NCBI RefSeq assembly: GCF_014287355.1
Contig: NZ_JACOPE010000001.1
Location: 2,418,001 to 2,482,000 of the forward strand
Origin: Ruminococcus hominis
GTDB taxonomy: Bacteria; Bacillota; Clostridia; Lachnospirales; Lachnospiraceae
Reading direction: 5' to 3'
Length of the DNA: 64,000 nt
Every line of letters starts with the position of its first letter. The stretch's first letter is position 1. Below are positions 35,351-43,438 of the stretch, piece by piece. A program made the position numbers and the translations under genes. Under the pieces are notes generated by a model, which saw nothing but the letters and a program-made list of their open reading frames with translations, made no database searches and was not told the DNA's origin.

Positions 35351-36041
35351 CATTTGATTTGTCTCCTTTCTTATGCGCCGCCACATACGCAGCATATCCC
35401 TCAATCTTTACCGGATACAAATGCCATCCCTGGCCTTTCCTGCCTTTTTCTGTAATTTCCCCGTTTCTGACAGAGAAGAAATCCATTCCTCTTCCCAATC
35501 CAATACCGATCGCTTTTACATACGCTTCTTTCGCCGCCCAATACTGGAAAAACAGTTCCGGTCCCTCATTTATTACATCTTCCGCTTCTTCTGCCGTATA
35601 GAAATTCCCGGCTATCTCCCTGTAATCCGGGCATCCTGCCATTTCCTGCACATCCACTCCGATATCCATTCCGACAGCGAATCCCTCCAGTATGAATTCC
35701 CCCGAATGCGAAATATTAAAATTGACTGTCTGCTTTCCTGCGATTTCTTTATGATAAGGCTTACCCAGTTCATTGACAGAAAAATCAACTGTTTCCACAT
35801 CTAAGTATCTTTTCAAGAGAATTCGCACGATAAGTTTCCCGGCAATATAACGCATCCTGTCTTCAGGAAAGCGGAACTTTCCGGCTTGCTCCGACTCCTG
35901 CTCACTCAGGATATATTCATGATTCTTCCAGAAATCTGTCATTTCCGGCCAACAGATGCACCATATATGTATCTCATTTTCACGGATATGAAGTTTGTCT
36001 GCTGACAGAAATTCCTTCTCCCCGCATCGTTTAACCTCCAT
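35343..36041 (-). CDS. Sfp-type 4'-phosphopantetheinyl transferase
   Basis: 232 residues with the three family motifs: NFNISHSGEF, GVDVQEM (Asp for Mg) and FYTAEEAE followed by FFQYWAAKEAYVKAIGIGLG. It would attach the phosphopantetheine arm to the ArCP and both PCPs of the cluster. Overlaps the thioesterase upstream by 11 nt and the ligase downstream by 8 nt, so the three are translationally coupled. Confidence 0.92.
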   Translation of the reverse strand: MEVKRCGEKEFLSADKLHIRENEIHIWCICWPEMTDFWKNHEYILSEQESEQAGKFRFPEDRMRYIAGKLIVRILLKRYLDVETVDFSVNELGKPYHKEIAGKQTVNFNISHSGEFILEGFAVGMDIGVDVQEMAGCPDYREIAGNFYTAEEAEDVINEGPELFFQYWAAKEAYVKAIGIGLGRGMDFFSVRNGEITEKGRKGQGWHLYPVKIEGYAAYVAAHKKGDKSNEL

Positions 36042-36777
36042 TTATCATTCCCTGAAGCCGTCTCTCAACCTCACTTATTACTTCGTCTTCGTAATCCCGC
36101 AGATAAAAATGCCCTCCCGGAAATATTCGGTAGTCAAAATCATTATCCGTATACTTTCCCCATTCGCAGATTGCGCTCTCATCCGCTTCGCCATCCTTTT
36201 CTCCGCCAAATGCAGCGATAGGCGCATGCAGTACTATTCCCGTCTTGTCATAATATGTTTCATCCATGGTAAAATCTGCCCGCAGCATAGGCAGAAAGAA
36301 ATCCAATAATTCCTGATTCTCCAGTATCTCTTTTGGCGTCCCCTCAAATCTTCCCAGTTCCCTCTTAAACTCTTCATCCGGAAGATGATAGATCGGATTC
36401 GGCTCCGGAATACTGGGAATCCGGCTACCGGAAATAAACAGACAGCTCGCTGTATATCCGACCGCTTCCAATCTCTTTTCCAGCTCATAGGCAATCTTAC
36501 CGCCCATACTGTGCCCCCATAAGGCATACGGTCCATCCACAACCTCTCTTACTGCCTCTTCCAGATCATCTAACATAACCGGCATATCTATATACGGCTT
36601 CTCCATGATCCGTTCTTCCCTTCCCGGAAGCTGAACCAGACATACCGTTACTTTTCCCTGCATCTTTTTCGCCCACTGGTTATAAGCAGAAGCGCCGCCC
36701 CCCGCAAACGGCAGACAAAACAAAGTTATTTTCTCTTTGTTAATATTTTCTGTATTTTTTATCAACTTCAAATTCAC
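36031..36777 (-). CDS. Type II thioesterase (GrsT/YbtT-like)
   Basis: 248 residues, alpha/beta hydrolase. N-terminal TLFCLPFAGGGASAYNQW, nucleophile motif LWGHSMGGKIAYE with Ser, and GGHFYLRDYEDEV with the catalytic His. Removes wrong or stalled acyl groups from the carrier domains, like YbtT or PchC. First gene of the nine-gene biosynthetic operon; GTG start at 36777 with AGAGGA 8 nt upstream, and a promoter at 36819-36847. Confidence 0.92.
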   Translation of the reverse strand: MNLKLIKNTENINKEKITLFCLPFAGGGASAYNQWAKKMQGKVTVCLVQLPGREERIMEKPYIDMPVMLDDLEEAVREVVDGPYALWGHSMGGKIAYELEKRLEAVGYTASCLFISGSRIPSIPEPNPIYHLPDEEFKRELGRFEGTPKEILENQELLDFFLPMLRADFTMDETYYDKTGIVLHAPIAAFGGEKDGEADESAICEWGKYTDNDFDYRIFPGGHFYLRDYEDEVISEVERRLQGMINGG

Positions 36778-36818
36778 TTTTATGTTCCTCTTGCATCATG
36801 TTCTTTTTTATTCTGTTT

Positions 36819-36847
36819 ATTATCATTTTTTGATATGCTTTTCCCAA
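36819..36847 (-). promoter_or_regulatory. Predicted promoter of the NRPS operon
   Basis: On the minus strand TTGGGA (36847-36842) and GATAAT (36824-36819) with a 17-bp spacer, about 42 bp before the GTG start of the thioesterase gene. The TTAG-N6-CTAA dyad lies 24 bp upstream of the -35. Confidence 0.5.
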
Positions 36848-36870
36848 GCATTTCTTATTCCTATCCAGGA

Positions 36871-36884
36871 TTAGTTGACTCTAA
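36871..36884. promoter_or_regulatory. TTAG-N6-CTAA dyad upstream of NRPS operon
   Basis: TTAG TTGACT CTAA, overlapping the agrB stop codon and upstream of the NRPS promoter. Same pattern as at 19054-19067 and 39768-39781. Might be an iron-repressor site; its position upstream of the -35 would also suit an activator. Confidence 0.35.
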
Positions 36885-37462
36885 CTATTTGTCAAAAAAA
36901 AATTTTTGATCCATCCCAATATTAAACCGGACGCCAAAACAATATGCGCTACCATAATCCCGTTTACGACCAGGAAATATCCGGTTACAGAAAAAACACC
37001 TGCTATCGCGCATTCAATAATTAAAATTGCCCTCGCGCGCATACCATAAACTTTCTTTTCTTTCTCATCCAGTTTCTTACTGCTGGCATCCACCGGTGCC
37101 ATAACAAATATGACTCCAACTGCAGCAAGCCATATGATCCGTATTTGCCACATCACAGCCGAACCAGACGCCAGATACTGACCGCACAGAAGGACAAGGA
37201 TACTGGAAACAACCATGCAGCTCCCTGCTTTTTCTAAATGAATCCCTCCGGCATACTGCCTTAGAACAGTAAAGGGCAATAAAAAGACTAGCATCTCCAG
37301 CCAATTCCCCGTTACAATGCCAAGTATGACAATGATAAGGTATATCGCCACCCTGCCCAGCAGTACGCCGTAAGCATATTCATACAGCCTGCGGTCTTTC
37401 TCTTCAAGAATCCCGTTCCTGTTTTGCACTTCAAAAAGCCAGCCGGTAGTTTTTTTCCACAC
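36881..37462 (-). CDS. agrB: AgrB-like peptide-processing membrane endopeptidase
   Basis: 193 residues. Hydrophobic, five to six membrane segments; the catalytic His and Cys of AgrB are visible as RQYAGGIHLEKAGSC, i.e. GGxH followed six residues later by Cys. It cleaves and cyclises the AgrD precursor. GTG start shares a G with the agrD stop (TAGTG), so translation is coupled. Last gene of the agr locus, about 100 bp before the NRPS operon. Confidence 0.92.
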   Translation of the reverse strand: MWKKTTGWLFEVQNRNGILEEKDRRLYEYAYGVLLGRVAIYLIIVILGIVTGNWLEMLVFLLPFTVLRQYAGGIHLEKAGSCMVVSSILVLLCGQYLASGSAVMWQIRIIWLAAVGVIFVMAPVDASSKKLDEKEKKVYGMRARAILIIECAIAGVFSVTGYFLVVNGIMVAHIVLASGLILGWIKNFFLTNS

Positions 37463-37620
37463 TAGAATTTCCTCATTTTCTTAACTTCTTCCGGCTCTTC
37501 TTCCTGATAGTACAGCCAGTTGCACGCCAGATTTGCCGTATATGCCGTCAGGCAGAGTGCAAGACAGTTTACAACTCCAAGTACTTTGATACCCAAGCTT
37601 TTTCTGATTGTTTTTTTCAT
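37462..37620 (-). CDS. agrD: AgrD-like cyclic peptide precursor, 52 aa
   Basis: Amphipathic N-terminal leader (MKKTIRKSLGIKVLGVVN), core ANLACNWLYY and an acidic recognition tail QEEEPEEVKKMRKF. Aligning the tail with the DEVEVP of S. aureus AgrD puts the thiolactone ring at C-N-W-L-Y, with cleavage between the two Tyr, though a six-residue ring cannot be ruled out. Strong ribosome site (GGAGG, 8 nt). Directly before and coupled to agrB. Confidence 0.9.
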   Translation of the reverse strand: MKKTIRKSLGIKVLGVVNCLALCLTAYTANLACNWLYYQEEEPEEVKKMRKF

Positions 37621-37655
37621 AGTTACATGCCTCCATTTTTTTCCGATAGTTTACA

Positions 37656-37715
37656 CAAAAATCGCCCTTTTTTCAATTACCGTGGCAAAAACGGTAACTT
37701 TTTGGGCGATTTTTG
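37656..37715. other. Long nested hairpin between agrC and agrD
   Basis: Outer arms CAAAAATCGCCC/GGGCGATTTTTG enclose a second pair TTACCGT/ACGGTAA. The outer stem with flanking T runs can terminate transcription of agrA-agrC, and the inner TTACCGTTTTTG resembles a LytTR/AgrA binding half-site. It lies 36 bp before the agrD start, so it probably acts as terminator and/or AgrA-controlled promoter element. Confidence 0.6.
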
Positions 37716-37722
37716 CACATCT

Positions 37723-39018
37723 TTATTTTATTGTAAAGATCAGCTTAACAGAGAACTCCTGTTCTCCGACCTCCACTCTCATAATTCCAGCATACTTTTT
37801 AACCAGTTTTCCAACCGTATGCAGTCCGATCCCGTGACTGTCTGCATCTCTTTTGGTGCTTATGTACCGGTCCTTGTCCTTTAACAGTGGAACAACATAC
37901 CCGTTGCAAAATTCCATAACAAGGAAATGTTCCTCATTTCCCATATACATCCTGCATTCCACATATCGGCCATCTTTTGTCTTTTCTGCCGCTTCCAGTG
38001 CGTTATCCAAAAGATTACCTACGATTGAGATCATATCCAGTTCTTCCAGAAAGTCCAGCCTGAGATCATTACCCAGGGTAATCTTATAGGAAATATTCTT
38101 AGATTCCGCAAGGAATTTCCTTTCGCACAGGATGCTGTTCAAGATCGGGTGTTCGCAATACACACCTTTTTGAAGGCTCTGAATCCGGACACCTAAATGT
38201 TCCATAATCTCCTTAACCTCTTGATTTTCTCCTTCTTCCATCAAACCGGCTACTGTACAAATAAATTTATTTATATCGTGTAAGAATGCCCTGTTATCCT
38301 CATTGACCTTATTCATATACTGTAAATTAGCAATCTCCGCCCTGCTTTTCTGGTAAAGCCGGTCCATCTTCTTCACTTCTTCTGATTTCTCTACAAACCG
38401 GTCAAACACTGAGAAAATGAAGATATTCGTCAATAGCAGCAGCGAAGCTCCTACCGGAACCATAACCCTGTTCATTCCTTCAAAAGAAATATTTGAATAA
38501 AACACACATCCTAATATAATGATCGTAGCGGTTGGCAGCATGAGCAGCACAGTAAAAGTTTTATTCTCAATCGTCAGATAATTCCTTTTTCTCGTTACCT
38601 GATTAATGCATTTAATAAACAGAAATGTCATGGTACTCATTAGTAGTAGCGCTAATGTTTTTTCTATTTCCGTCCTAAAACCCTCAGATGCACCAGTCAC
38701 GCCATACGCATTCGTAAGCGTTGCAAAGAGAAATTCAGGAATAATTGCCAGCACATAATAGCAGCATACTATAACCAGCTTCTTCCATATATTTCCCCGG
38801 AACACAACCATTGACACAATCATATACGTTACCGGAATCATTACCATATTAAATACTGAGGATTCCAAGTGGTTGATTCCGAGCATTATCAGTGCTACGA
38901 CAAAATATATGAGAAATTTTCCCCAAAAGTTTTCTCTTCTGTATGGAAGCATGTTCTTTTCCAGATCTTCCAACAGATACATCTGAAGAAGGCAGATCAA
39001 AAAATCTCTTACTATCAT
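37723..39018 (-). CDS. agrC: AgrC-like sensor histidine kinase (GHKL)
   Basis: 431 residues. N-terminal 190 residues have six hydrophobic segments, the peptide-sensing part. The dimerisation helix contains the phospho-acceptor in AFLHDINKFICTVAGL, and the GHKL ATPase has NLLDNALEAAEKT (N box) and SHGIGLHTVGKLVKKY (G box). Start overlaps the agrA stop by 4 nt. Senses the cyclic peptide made from AgrD and phosphorylates AgrA. Confidence 0.9.
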   Translation of the reverse strand: MIVRDFLICLLQMYLLEDLEKNMLPYRRENFWGKFLIYFVVALIMLGINHLESSVFNMVMIPVTYMIVSMVVFRGNIWKKLVIVCCYYVLAIIPEFLFATLTNAYGVTGASEGFRTEIEKTLALLLMSTMTFLFIKCINQVTRKRNYLTIENKTFTVLLMLPTATIIILGCVFYSNISFEGMNRVMVPVGASLLLLTNIFIFSVFDRFVEKSEEVKKMDRLYQKSRAEIANLQYMNKVNEDNRAFLHDINKFICTVAGLMEEGENQEVKEIMEHLGVRIQSLQKGVYCEHPILNSILCERKFLAESKNISYKITLGNDLRLDFLEELDMISIVGNLLDNALEAAEKTKDGRYVECRMYMGNEEHFLVMEFCNGYVVPLLKDKDRYISTKRDADSHGIGLHTVGKLVKKYAGIMRVEVGEQEFSVKLIFTIK

Positions 39019-39752
39019 ACCATGCCGTTCCTTTCCCCAAGAAACATGATCAGAGCGTCAGCAAACTGACCTTTTCTCGACCTTGAAACATTCAATTGGA
39101 TTCCCATCTGTAGCAGCGCCACATTCTTTTCCAATCCTTCCACTTTCGCCAGATTTACAATATAACTGTTATGTGCATACTCAAATCCCCTTCCGGCCAG
39201 ACGTTCATATAAATCGCCTAAAGATTCCTTACAATGCATCTCATCTATCTCCCCCTGCCTAGCAACGTATATAGAGCAACCCCTTTTCGCCAGACAGATA
39301 TATAAAATGTCTTCCGTATAGATACGAATTACTCTTCCCGCTGATGTAACCGTCACGGAAGAATCTCCACAGTGCAATTTTACTTTTGATAAAATTGCAG
39401 GGATTTCCCTTTTTAGACTTCTGTCATGCAAGTCTTTCATAATATACCGGAACGGCTGCCCAATATTGATGCTGTCTGAAGTCGGTTCAAAGTATCCGGA
39501 GCAGAACACCAATATCGCTGCCCTATTGTATTCCCTCAGCTTCAGTACCGATTTATTCCCATCCAATCCGGGCATACGCATATCCATAAAGACCAAATCA
39601 TGCAAAATATCAGCATTTTTCAGTAGTTCCTTTCCTGACTCGTATTCATAAAACCGTATCTCGCTCTTAGGAAGAATCCCTTCCGTTTCTATAACCTTCT
39701 CTATTTTCTCCCTGTAATTTTTATCATCATCGCAAATTGCTATTTTATACAT
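39015..39752 (-). CDS. agrA: AgrA-like LytTR response regulator
   Basis: 245 residues. Receiver domain (AICDDDKNYREK, phospho-acceptor Asp in LVFMDMRMPGLDG) and a C-terminal LytTR DNA-binding domain (ILYICLAKRGCSIYV ... AHNSYIVNLAKVEGLEKN). First gene of the locus; the order agrA-agrC-agrD-agrB differs from the usual agrBDCA. Good AGGAGG site preceded directly by a TTAG-N6-CTAA dyad. Confidence 0.92.
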   Translation of the reverse strand: MYKIAICDDDKNYREKIEKVIETEGILPKSEIRFYEYESGKELLKNADILHDLVFMDMRMPGLDGNKSVLKLREYNRAAILVFCSGYFEPTSDSINIGQPFRYIMKDLHDRSLKREIPAILSKVKLHCGDSSVTVTSAGRVIRIYTEDILYICLAKRGCSIYVARQGEIDEMHCKESLGDLYERLAGRGFEYAHNSYIVNLAKVEGLEKNVALLQMGIQLNVSRSRKGQFADALIMFLGERNGMV

Positions 39753-39767
39753 CTATGTCCTCCTAAG

Positions 39768-39781
39768 TTAGTTTCCTCTAA
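39768..39781. promoter_or_regulatory. TTAG-N6-CTAA dyad upstream of agrA
   Basis: GTTAG TTTCCT CTAAC, with 5-bp arms, directly upstream of the agrA ribosome site. It could be a repressor site, or a small hairpin in the leader RNA that affects agrA translation. Confidence 0.35.
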
Positions 39782-39839
39782 CCCTCTTTCATAAAAAATC
39801 CATCCTGCAGAATCTGAATCCTATGAGCATTTACTCTTC

Positions 39840-40079
39840 CTATAGTTCGGGTTCCAAATCTGCAAAGATGGGATCAGCAAAAAATTCCTGTATTGTGACA
39901 TCCAATCCATCGCATATCTTTTTTATTGTAACTACGCCAGCATTCTTACTCTGACCATACAAAATATTCTTTAATGTTGAAGGAGGAACGCCAGAACATA
40001 CCGCCGCCTCATTCACTGTGATATCTTTCTGATTAATCAGATCGTTTAAACGATATATGACCGCTGTTTTTATATCCAC
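39840..40079 (-). CDS. Small XRE-family regulator, 79 aa
   Basis: Cro-like helix-turn-helix: VIYRLNDLINQKDITVNEAA, then VPPSTLKNILYGQ, then GVVTIKKICDGLDVTIQEFF. GTG at 40079 follows AAGGTGG by 8 nt; a GTG four codons earlier is also possible. Lies upstream of agrA on the same strand with about 90 bp between; may have an own promoter. Target unknown. Confidence 0.85.
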   Translation of the reverse strand: MDIKTAVIYRLNDLINQKDITVNEAAVCSGVPPSTLKNILYGQSKNAGVVTIKKICDGLDVTIQEFFADPIFADLEPEL

Positions 40080-40363
40080 GGTATCGACCACCTTTTTTTC
40101 TTCTATTTTATATAAATCGGCTTTAAAAGGTCGCCCATATATAGTCTTTTTGATCTATATACGATATTTTTTTAACAGTTTTTCTTATTCTAGCAGAAAT
40201 CCGCTAAATTTCTATATTTTATTAGATACATGAAACCCTGTGAGAACATTTCTGATCCTACGCAGGGTTTTCCACTTTGTTATAAAATTTTTATATTTTG
40301 CAGTATGCTGGATCGGAGTTATCATTCAACTTTCCTTCTGCTGCCGATTGTAAAAACATATTT
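40080..40363. other. Intergenic region
   Basis: AT-rich region upstream of the XRE gene. It contains a dyad AAACCCTG...CAGGGTTT at about 40230-40272 that could end transcription from the right. No gene seen. Confidence 0.4.
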
Positions 40364-40600
40364 TTACGAATAAATATTCAGCAGTTCTTCCGGAGAAAGC
40401 AGTGTAATCCAAAAGGAAAGAAAATCCTTTTTATTCCTTGTCACAATCGCATCACACTGATTCTCCTTCGTACAAGTTGCAAGTAGGCAGTCTTCAAAAT
40501 CAGATACTCTCTGCAAATAAGCAGGCAGCACATCTTCGTTCGTCACTGTCAGCACTTTTGCTATGTCCAAAACGGAGCCAAGTGCCTTTCTATAAATTTA
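40364..40600 (-). pseudogene. PIN-domain (VapC-like) protein, N-terminally truncated
   Basis: Frame open from a stop at about 40600: IYRKALGSVLDIAKVLTV, then VSDFEDCLLATCTKENQCDA, then IVTRNKKDFL. This is the C-terminal half of a PIN-domain ribonuclease with its acidic residues (DFEDCL, TRNKKDF); the first half with the initial Asp is missing. It starts exactly where the ICE YodL-type gene ends (40598), so the ICE segment probably cut this gene. Confidence 0.7.
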
Positions 40601-43357
40601 TACCGTTCTTACATCCCGATCAGCTCCTCTCTCCAGCTCATCTTTTCCCTGCTTTTCTTGGATTTTTCTCTTATTGATTTCCAGTCGTTCATGAATAGAT
40701 GGCTTCTTTGCCTTCGTAGTTGCTTTATTCTTTTCTGTTTGCATACTCGAAACTACCTTTTTCACAGCTTTGTCATTATCCCCTTTTGTCACATTCGCTG
40801 CCCTTGACGCTTCTACTCTGCTGTCCTGCTTTTCTGCAACCTGCCGTTCCTGCTTTTCCTGCACACTTTTTTCTTCCAGACTGCAAAAGCTCTGCAAATA
40901 TGGCAGCACATGGTTCTGCATATCGGTCAGATCTTCCATACACTTCTGAAACTCTTCATTTCCCTTGTTTTTCAGATAACCAATCCAGCTTTCATCCGTA
41001 AGTTTCAGTTCATTTTGGAGTTTCAGCTGACTTAAAATACCGCCATTTCCTGTTCCAATATCTATTTTCCCTTTGAAATGTTGCAGCATTTTATCGCCTT
41101 TTTCCGCATAATATATAGTAAAAAACATCTGGGCTGTTACCATCGGCTCATCCGTCCTCGGATTACGGTCTGCGTACCATTCCTTATCCTTCTGTGCAGT
41201 ACGGGAATCCAGATCTGAGAGCTTCTGACAGCGTGGTTCCATCAGCTCTCGCTTTTCACAGTAATTCACATACACCATCGGCTCTGTTTCTTTGGATATA
41301 TCTGGTTCGTAGGATTTCAGCCGTTCCAGCAAAACACCTGCCCACACGGACTGCTCACAGTCTTCTTCAATCACATCCTTCAGAAAGGAAATATAAGAAC
41401 CAACATTTCCACTTTGCAGATCCAGCATGACTTCCTGTATGGTATCCTGCCCTGGCTCTACATGGTCCCGATAGTCATACGGATCGAAGTCTTCCGCAAT
41501 CTCATCCAATGCTGCTGCCAGTTCTTCTGTTGTCATTTTTTTCGGATACATTGCCTCACGCACATCCTGAATCGGGATATATTTATAATCAGGCAATGCT
41601 TTATGAATCTTCTCCAAACCTTCACGCACCACCGGCTGATCTTTTAAAAACCGCACATTATCCAAGAAGTCGCCGTGTATCGTTGTTCCCATTACAATCA
41701 ACAGTTCTGTTTCATCAAACAAGCTATCCTCCGGATCACGATAAATAATCCCCATTCCACTGCCTTTATAAGCGTTTTCCGGATCTTCTCTGTACTTCTC
41801 ATAGATTGCTGCGATTTCTTTCACATCTGTGCTTTTCTCATAAGCTCCCATATCATGAATTTCATCACATTCTGCAGCATAATATTCCAGATAAGCTTCT
41901 TTCTTAGGCGGCATATTATTGAGTACATTATCAATCATGTTATAATTGGCCTCTTCCAGTTCCTCCACCTTTGCCAATGGCTTATATTCGCCCTGGCTTT
42001 TCTGAATCTCTGCCATTACAGCTTCATCCATTTCTTCTACTTTTTCCATCAACTGATCATAATCCCCACGGATGCGTTCTCCCGTCCAGCCTTCGTCTTC
42101 CAAAAGTTCCTCCGCCGCTTCTTCAATAGAAATTTCATCATTCTCATAAATGCCACCATCCATCAAGCGGAAATCTTCATCGTAAAAGGAATAATCATAT
42201 CCTTCTTCTGTTCTCTGAATAGCAAAATATCGTTCTCCTACCTCATATGCCAGTTCACTAAGAACCTGTTCTTCCAGATTCAGGAAAGAATCCAGCTGTT
42301 CAAAACTGATACTGTCTACAAAATGAGCAGTTACCTTTTTCCCGTCATTCAGAACTATGATATCACTGACAGACAGGGAATGCCCACGGAAGTCTTCCGG
42401 TCTGTCAATGTTGAACTTTTCAAAAATATCATCCAGTGACATATTTCCTGATAATTCACCAACATAGACCAGCTTATAATCTTCTTTTTTTATCTGCATA
42501 CCATGACTTTCAATAAAACTCATATTCATAAATGCATAGTTTTCTCCCGGTAAATCATCCCGAATCTGATAAATTCCAAATGTCCTTCTTGTTCCTAACA
42601 ACAGATTTGCTTCTTTCAAAGATTGAATCTGTGGATATTTCTGCATTTCCCATTCCAGGTTACGGAAACGCTCCAGTTCTGTCATAGACATCTGATAATG
42701 CTCCGGTCCTCGTTCAATTTCCATGCGTTCTGTGACATACATAGGTGATGAAAAATTAGTGATCAGATAGATATCTGCTCCTGCATCGTATAATTTCAGT
42801 GCTTCTTCCTGCTCAATGACACTCATAGGCTCCTGAAATGCTCCTAAATTTTCTTCTGCATAATCTAGGTTGTTATCTTTTATCCGTTCCCACATCTGCG
42901 ATTCCATTCCAAACAAACCGTCATGTGCCTGTATCATTTCTTTACTCGCATATTCACCTTTACTGCCAGCACTGCCAAGACAATAAATCTTAGAACCCAT
43001 TCTGTGATAATCCAAAGCTGCTTCTTTTCTAAGTGGCACCATATCTTCTTCCATATATCCATAGTCACGTAATTCCAGCTTACCTATGGTTGGATCTGGC
43101 AGTTCCTGAATATCCATTCTTGCGTCATCCAGCAAATCCTCTACACCTTCTGAATCTGCCTGGCTCACTGCATCTGCCAGATTTCTTACCAAAGCCCTAA
43201 CTTTCTCTTTCTCGCCGATCAGATTCGCATATTCAAAAAGCTGTCCTTTTACATCTGTTGATATTTCTATACCTCTACTCTCTGCCTGATTGATCTGTTC
43301 CTGCGTATATTCCTGCATTTTCTGCGTTTCTCTACCTATTATCCTGTTTCTTGCCAT
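40598..43357 (-). CDS. ICE-associated YodL-type multi-domain protein, about 919 aa
   Basis: Large acidic protein with repeated segments of the kind found in YodL/DUF3849/DUF4316 proteins of Clostridia ICEs, e.g. LRKEAALDYHRMGSKIYCLG, ALKLYDAGADIYLITNFSSP and YAFMNMSFIESHGM. The C-terminus (PSIHERLEINKRKIQEKQGK) repeats a tail also found at the ends of the 2560-aa helicase ([15 protein letters not shown]) and the DUF5688 protein (GGIHGRLEKAKAEIK). ATG 43357 follows AGGAGG by 7 nt. Function unknown; probably nucleic-acid or conjugation related. Confidence 0.8.
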   Translation of the reverse strand: MARNRIIGRETQKMQEYTQEQINQAESRGIEISTDVKGQLFEYANLIGEKEKVRALVRNLADAVSQADSEGVEDLLDDARMDIQELPDPTIGKLELRDYGYMEEDMVPLRKEAALDYHRMGSKIYCLGSAGSKGEYASKEMIQAHDGLFGMESQMWERIKDNNLDYAEENLGAFQEPMSVIEQEEALKLYDAGADIYLITNFSSPMYVTERMEIERGPEHYQMSMTELERFRNLEWEMQKYPQIQSLKEANLLLGTRRTFGIYQIRDDLPGENYAFMNMSFIESHGMQIKKEDYKLVYVGELSGNMSLDDIFEKFNIDRPEDFRGHSLSVSDIIVLNDGKKVTAHFVDSISFEQLDSFLNLEEQVLSELAYEVGERYFAIQRTEEGYDYSFYDEDFRLMDGGIYENDEISIEEAAEELLEDEGWTGERIRGDYDQLMEKVEEMDEAVMAEIQKSQGEYKPLAKVEELEEANYNMIDNVLNNMPPKKEAYLEYYAAECDEIHDMGAYEKSTDVKEIAAIYEKYREDPENAYKGSGMGIIYRDPEDSLFDETELLIVMGTTIHGDFLDNVRFLKDQPVVREGLEKIHKALPDYKYIPIQDVREAMYPKKMTTEELAAALDEIAEDFDPYDYRDHVEPGQDTIQEVMLDLQSGNVGSYISFLKDVIEEDCEQSVWAGVLLERLKSYEPDISKETEPMVYVNYCEKRELMEPRCQKLSDLDSRTAQKDKEWYADRNPRTDEPMVTAQMFFTIYYAEKGDKMLQHFKGKIDIGTGNGGILSQLKLQNELKLTDESWIGYLKNKGNEEFQKCMEDLTDMQNHVLPYLQSFCSLEEKSVQEKQERQVAEKQDSRVEASRAANVTKGDNDKAVKKVVSSMQTEKNKATTKAKKPSIHERLEINKRKIQEKQGKDELERGADRDVRTV

Positions 43358-43376
43358 ATAAGTTCCTCCTGTATTC

Positions 43377-43427
43377 TGAAAAATGGCATAACCCACAGAA
43401 CATATTTTCTGTCAGATTATGCCATCT
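43377..43427 (-). terminator. Hairpin upstream of the YodL-type gene
   Basis: ATGGCATAA/TTATGCCAT arms enclose a second pair CAGAA/TTCTG; on the minus strand a TTTTT run follows. Lies between the helicase stop and the ribosome site of the YodL-type gene. Confidence 0.7.
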
Positions 43428-43438
43428 TCCTTGTTTTC

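Noticed and set aside
41675..42439. Long plus-strand frame opposite the YodL-type gene
   Set aside because: It lies fully antisense to a well-supported gene, has hydrophobic low-complexity content typical of a reverse-frame shadow, and lacks a ribosome site.
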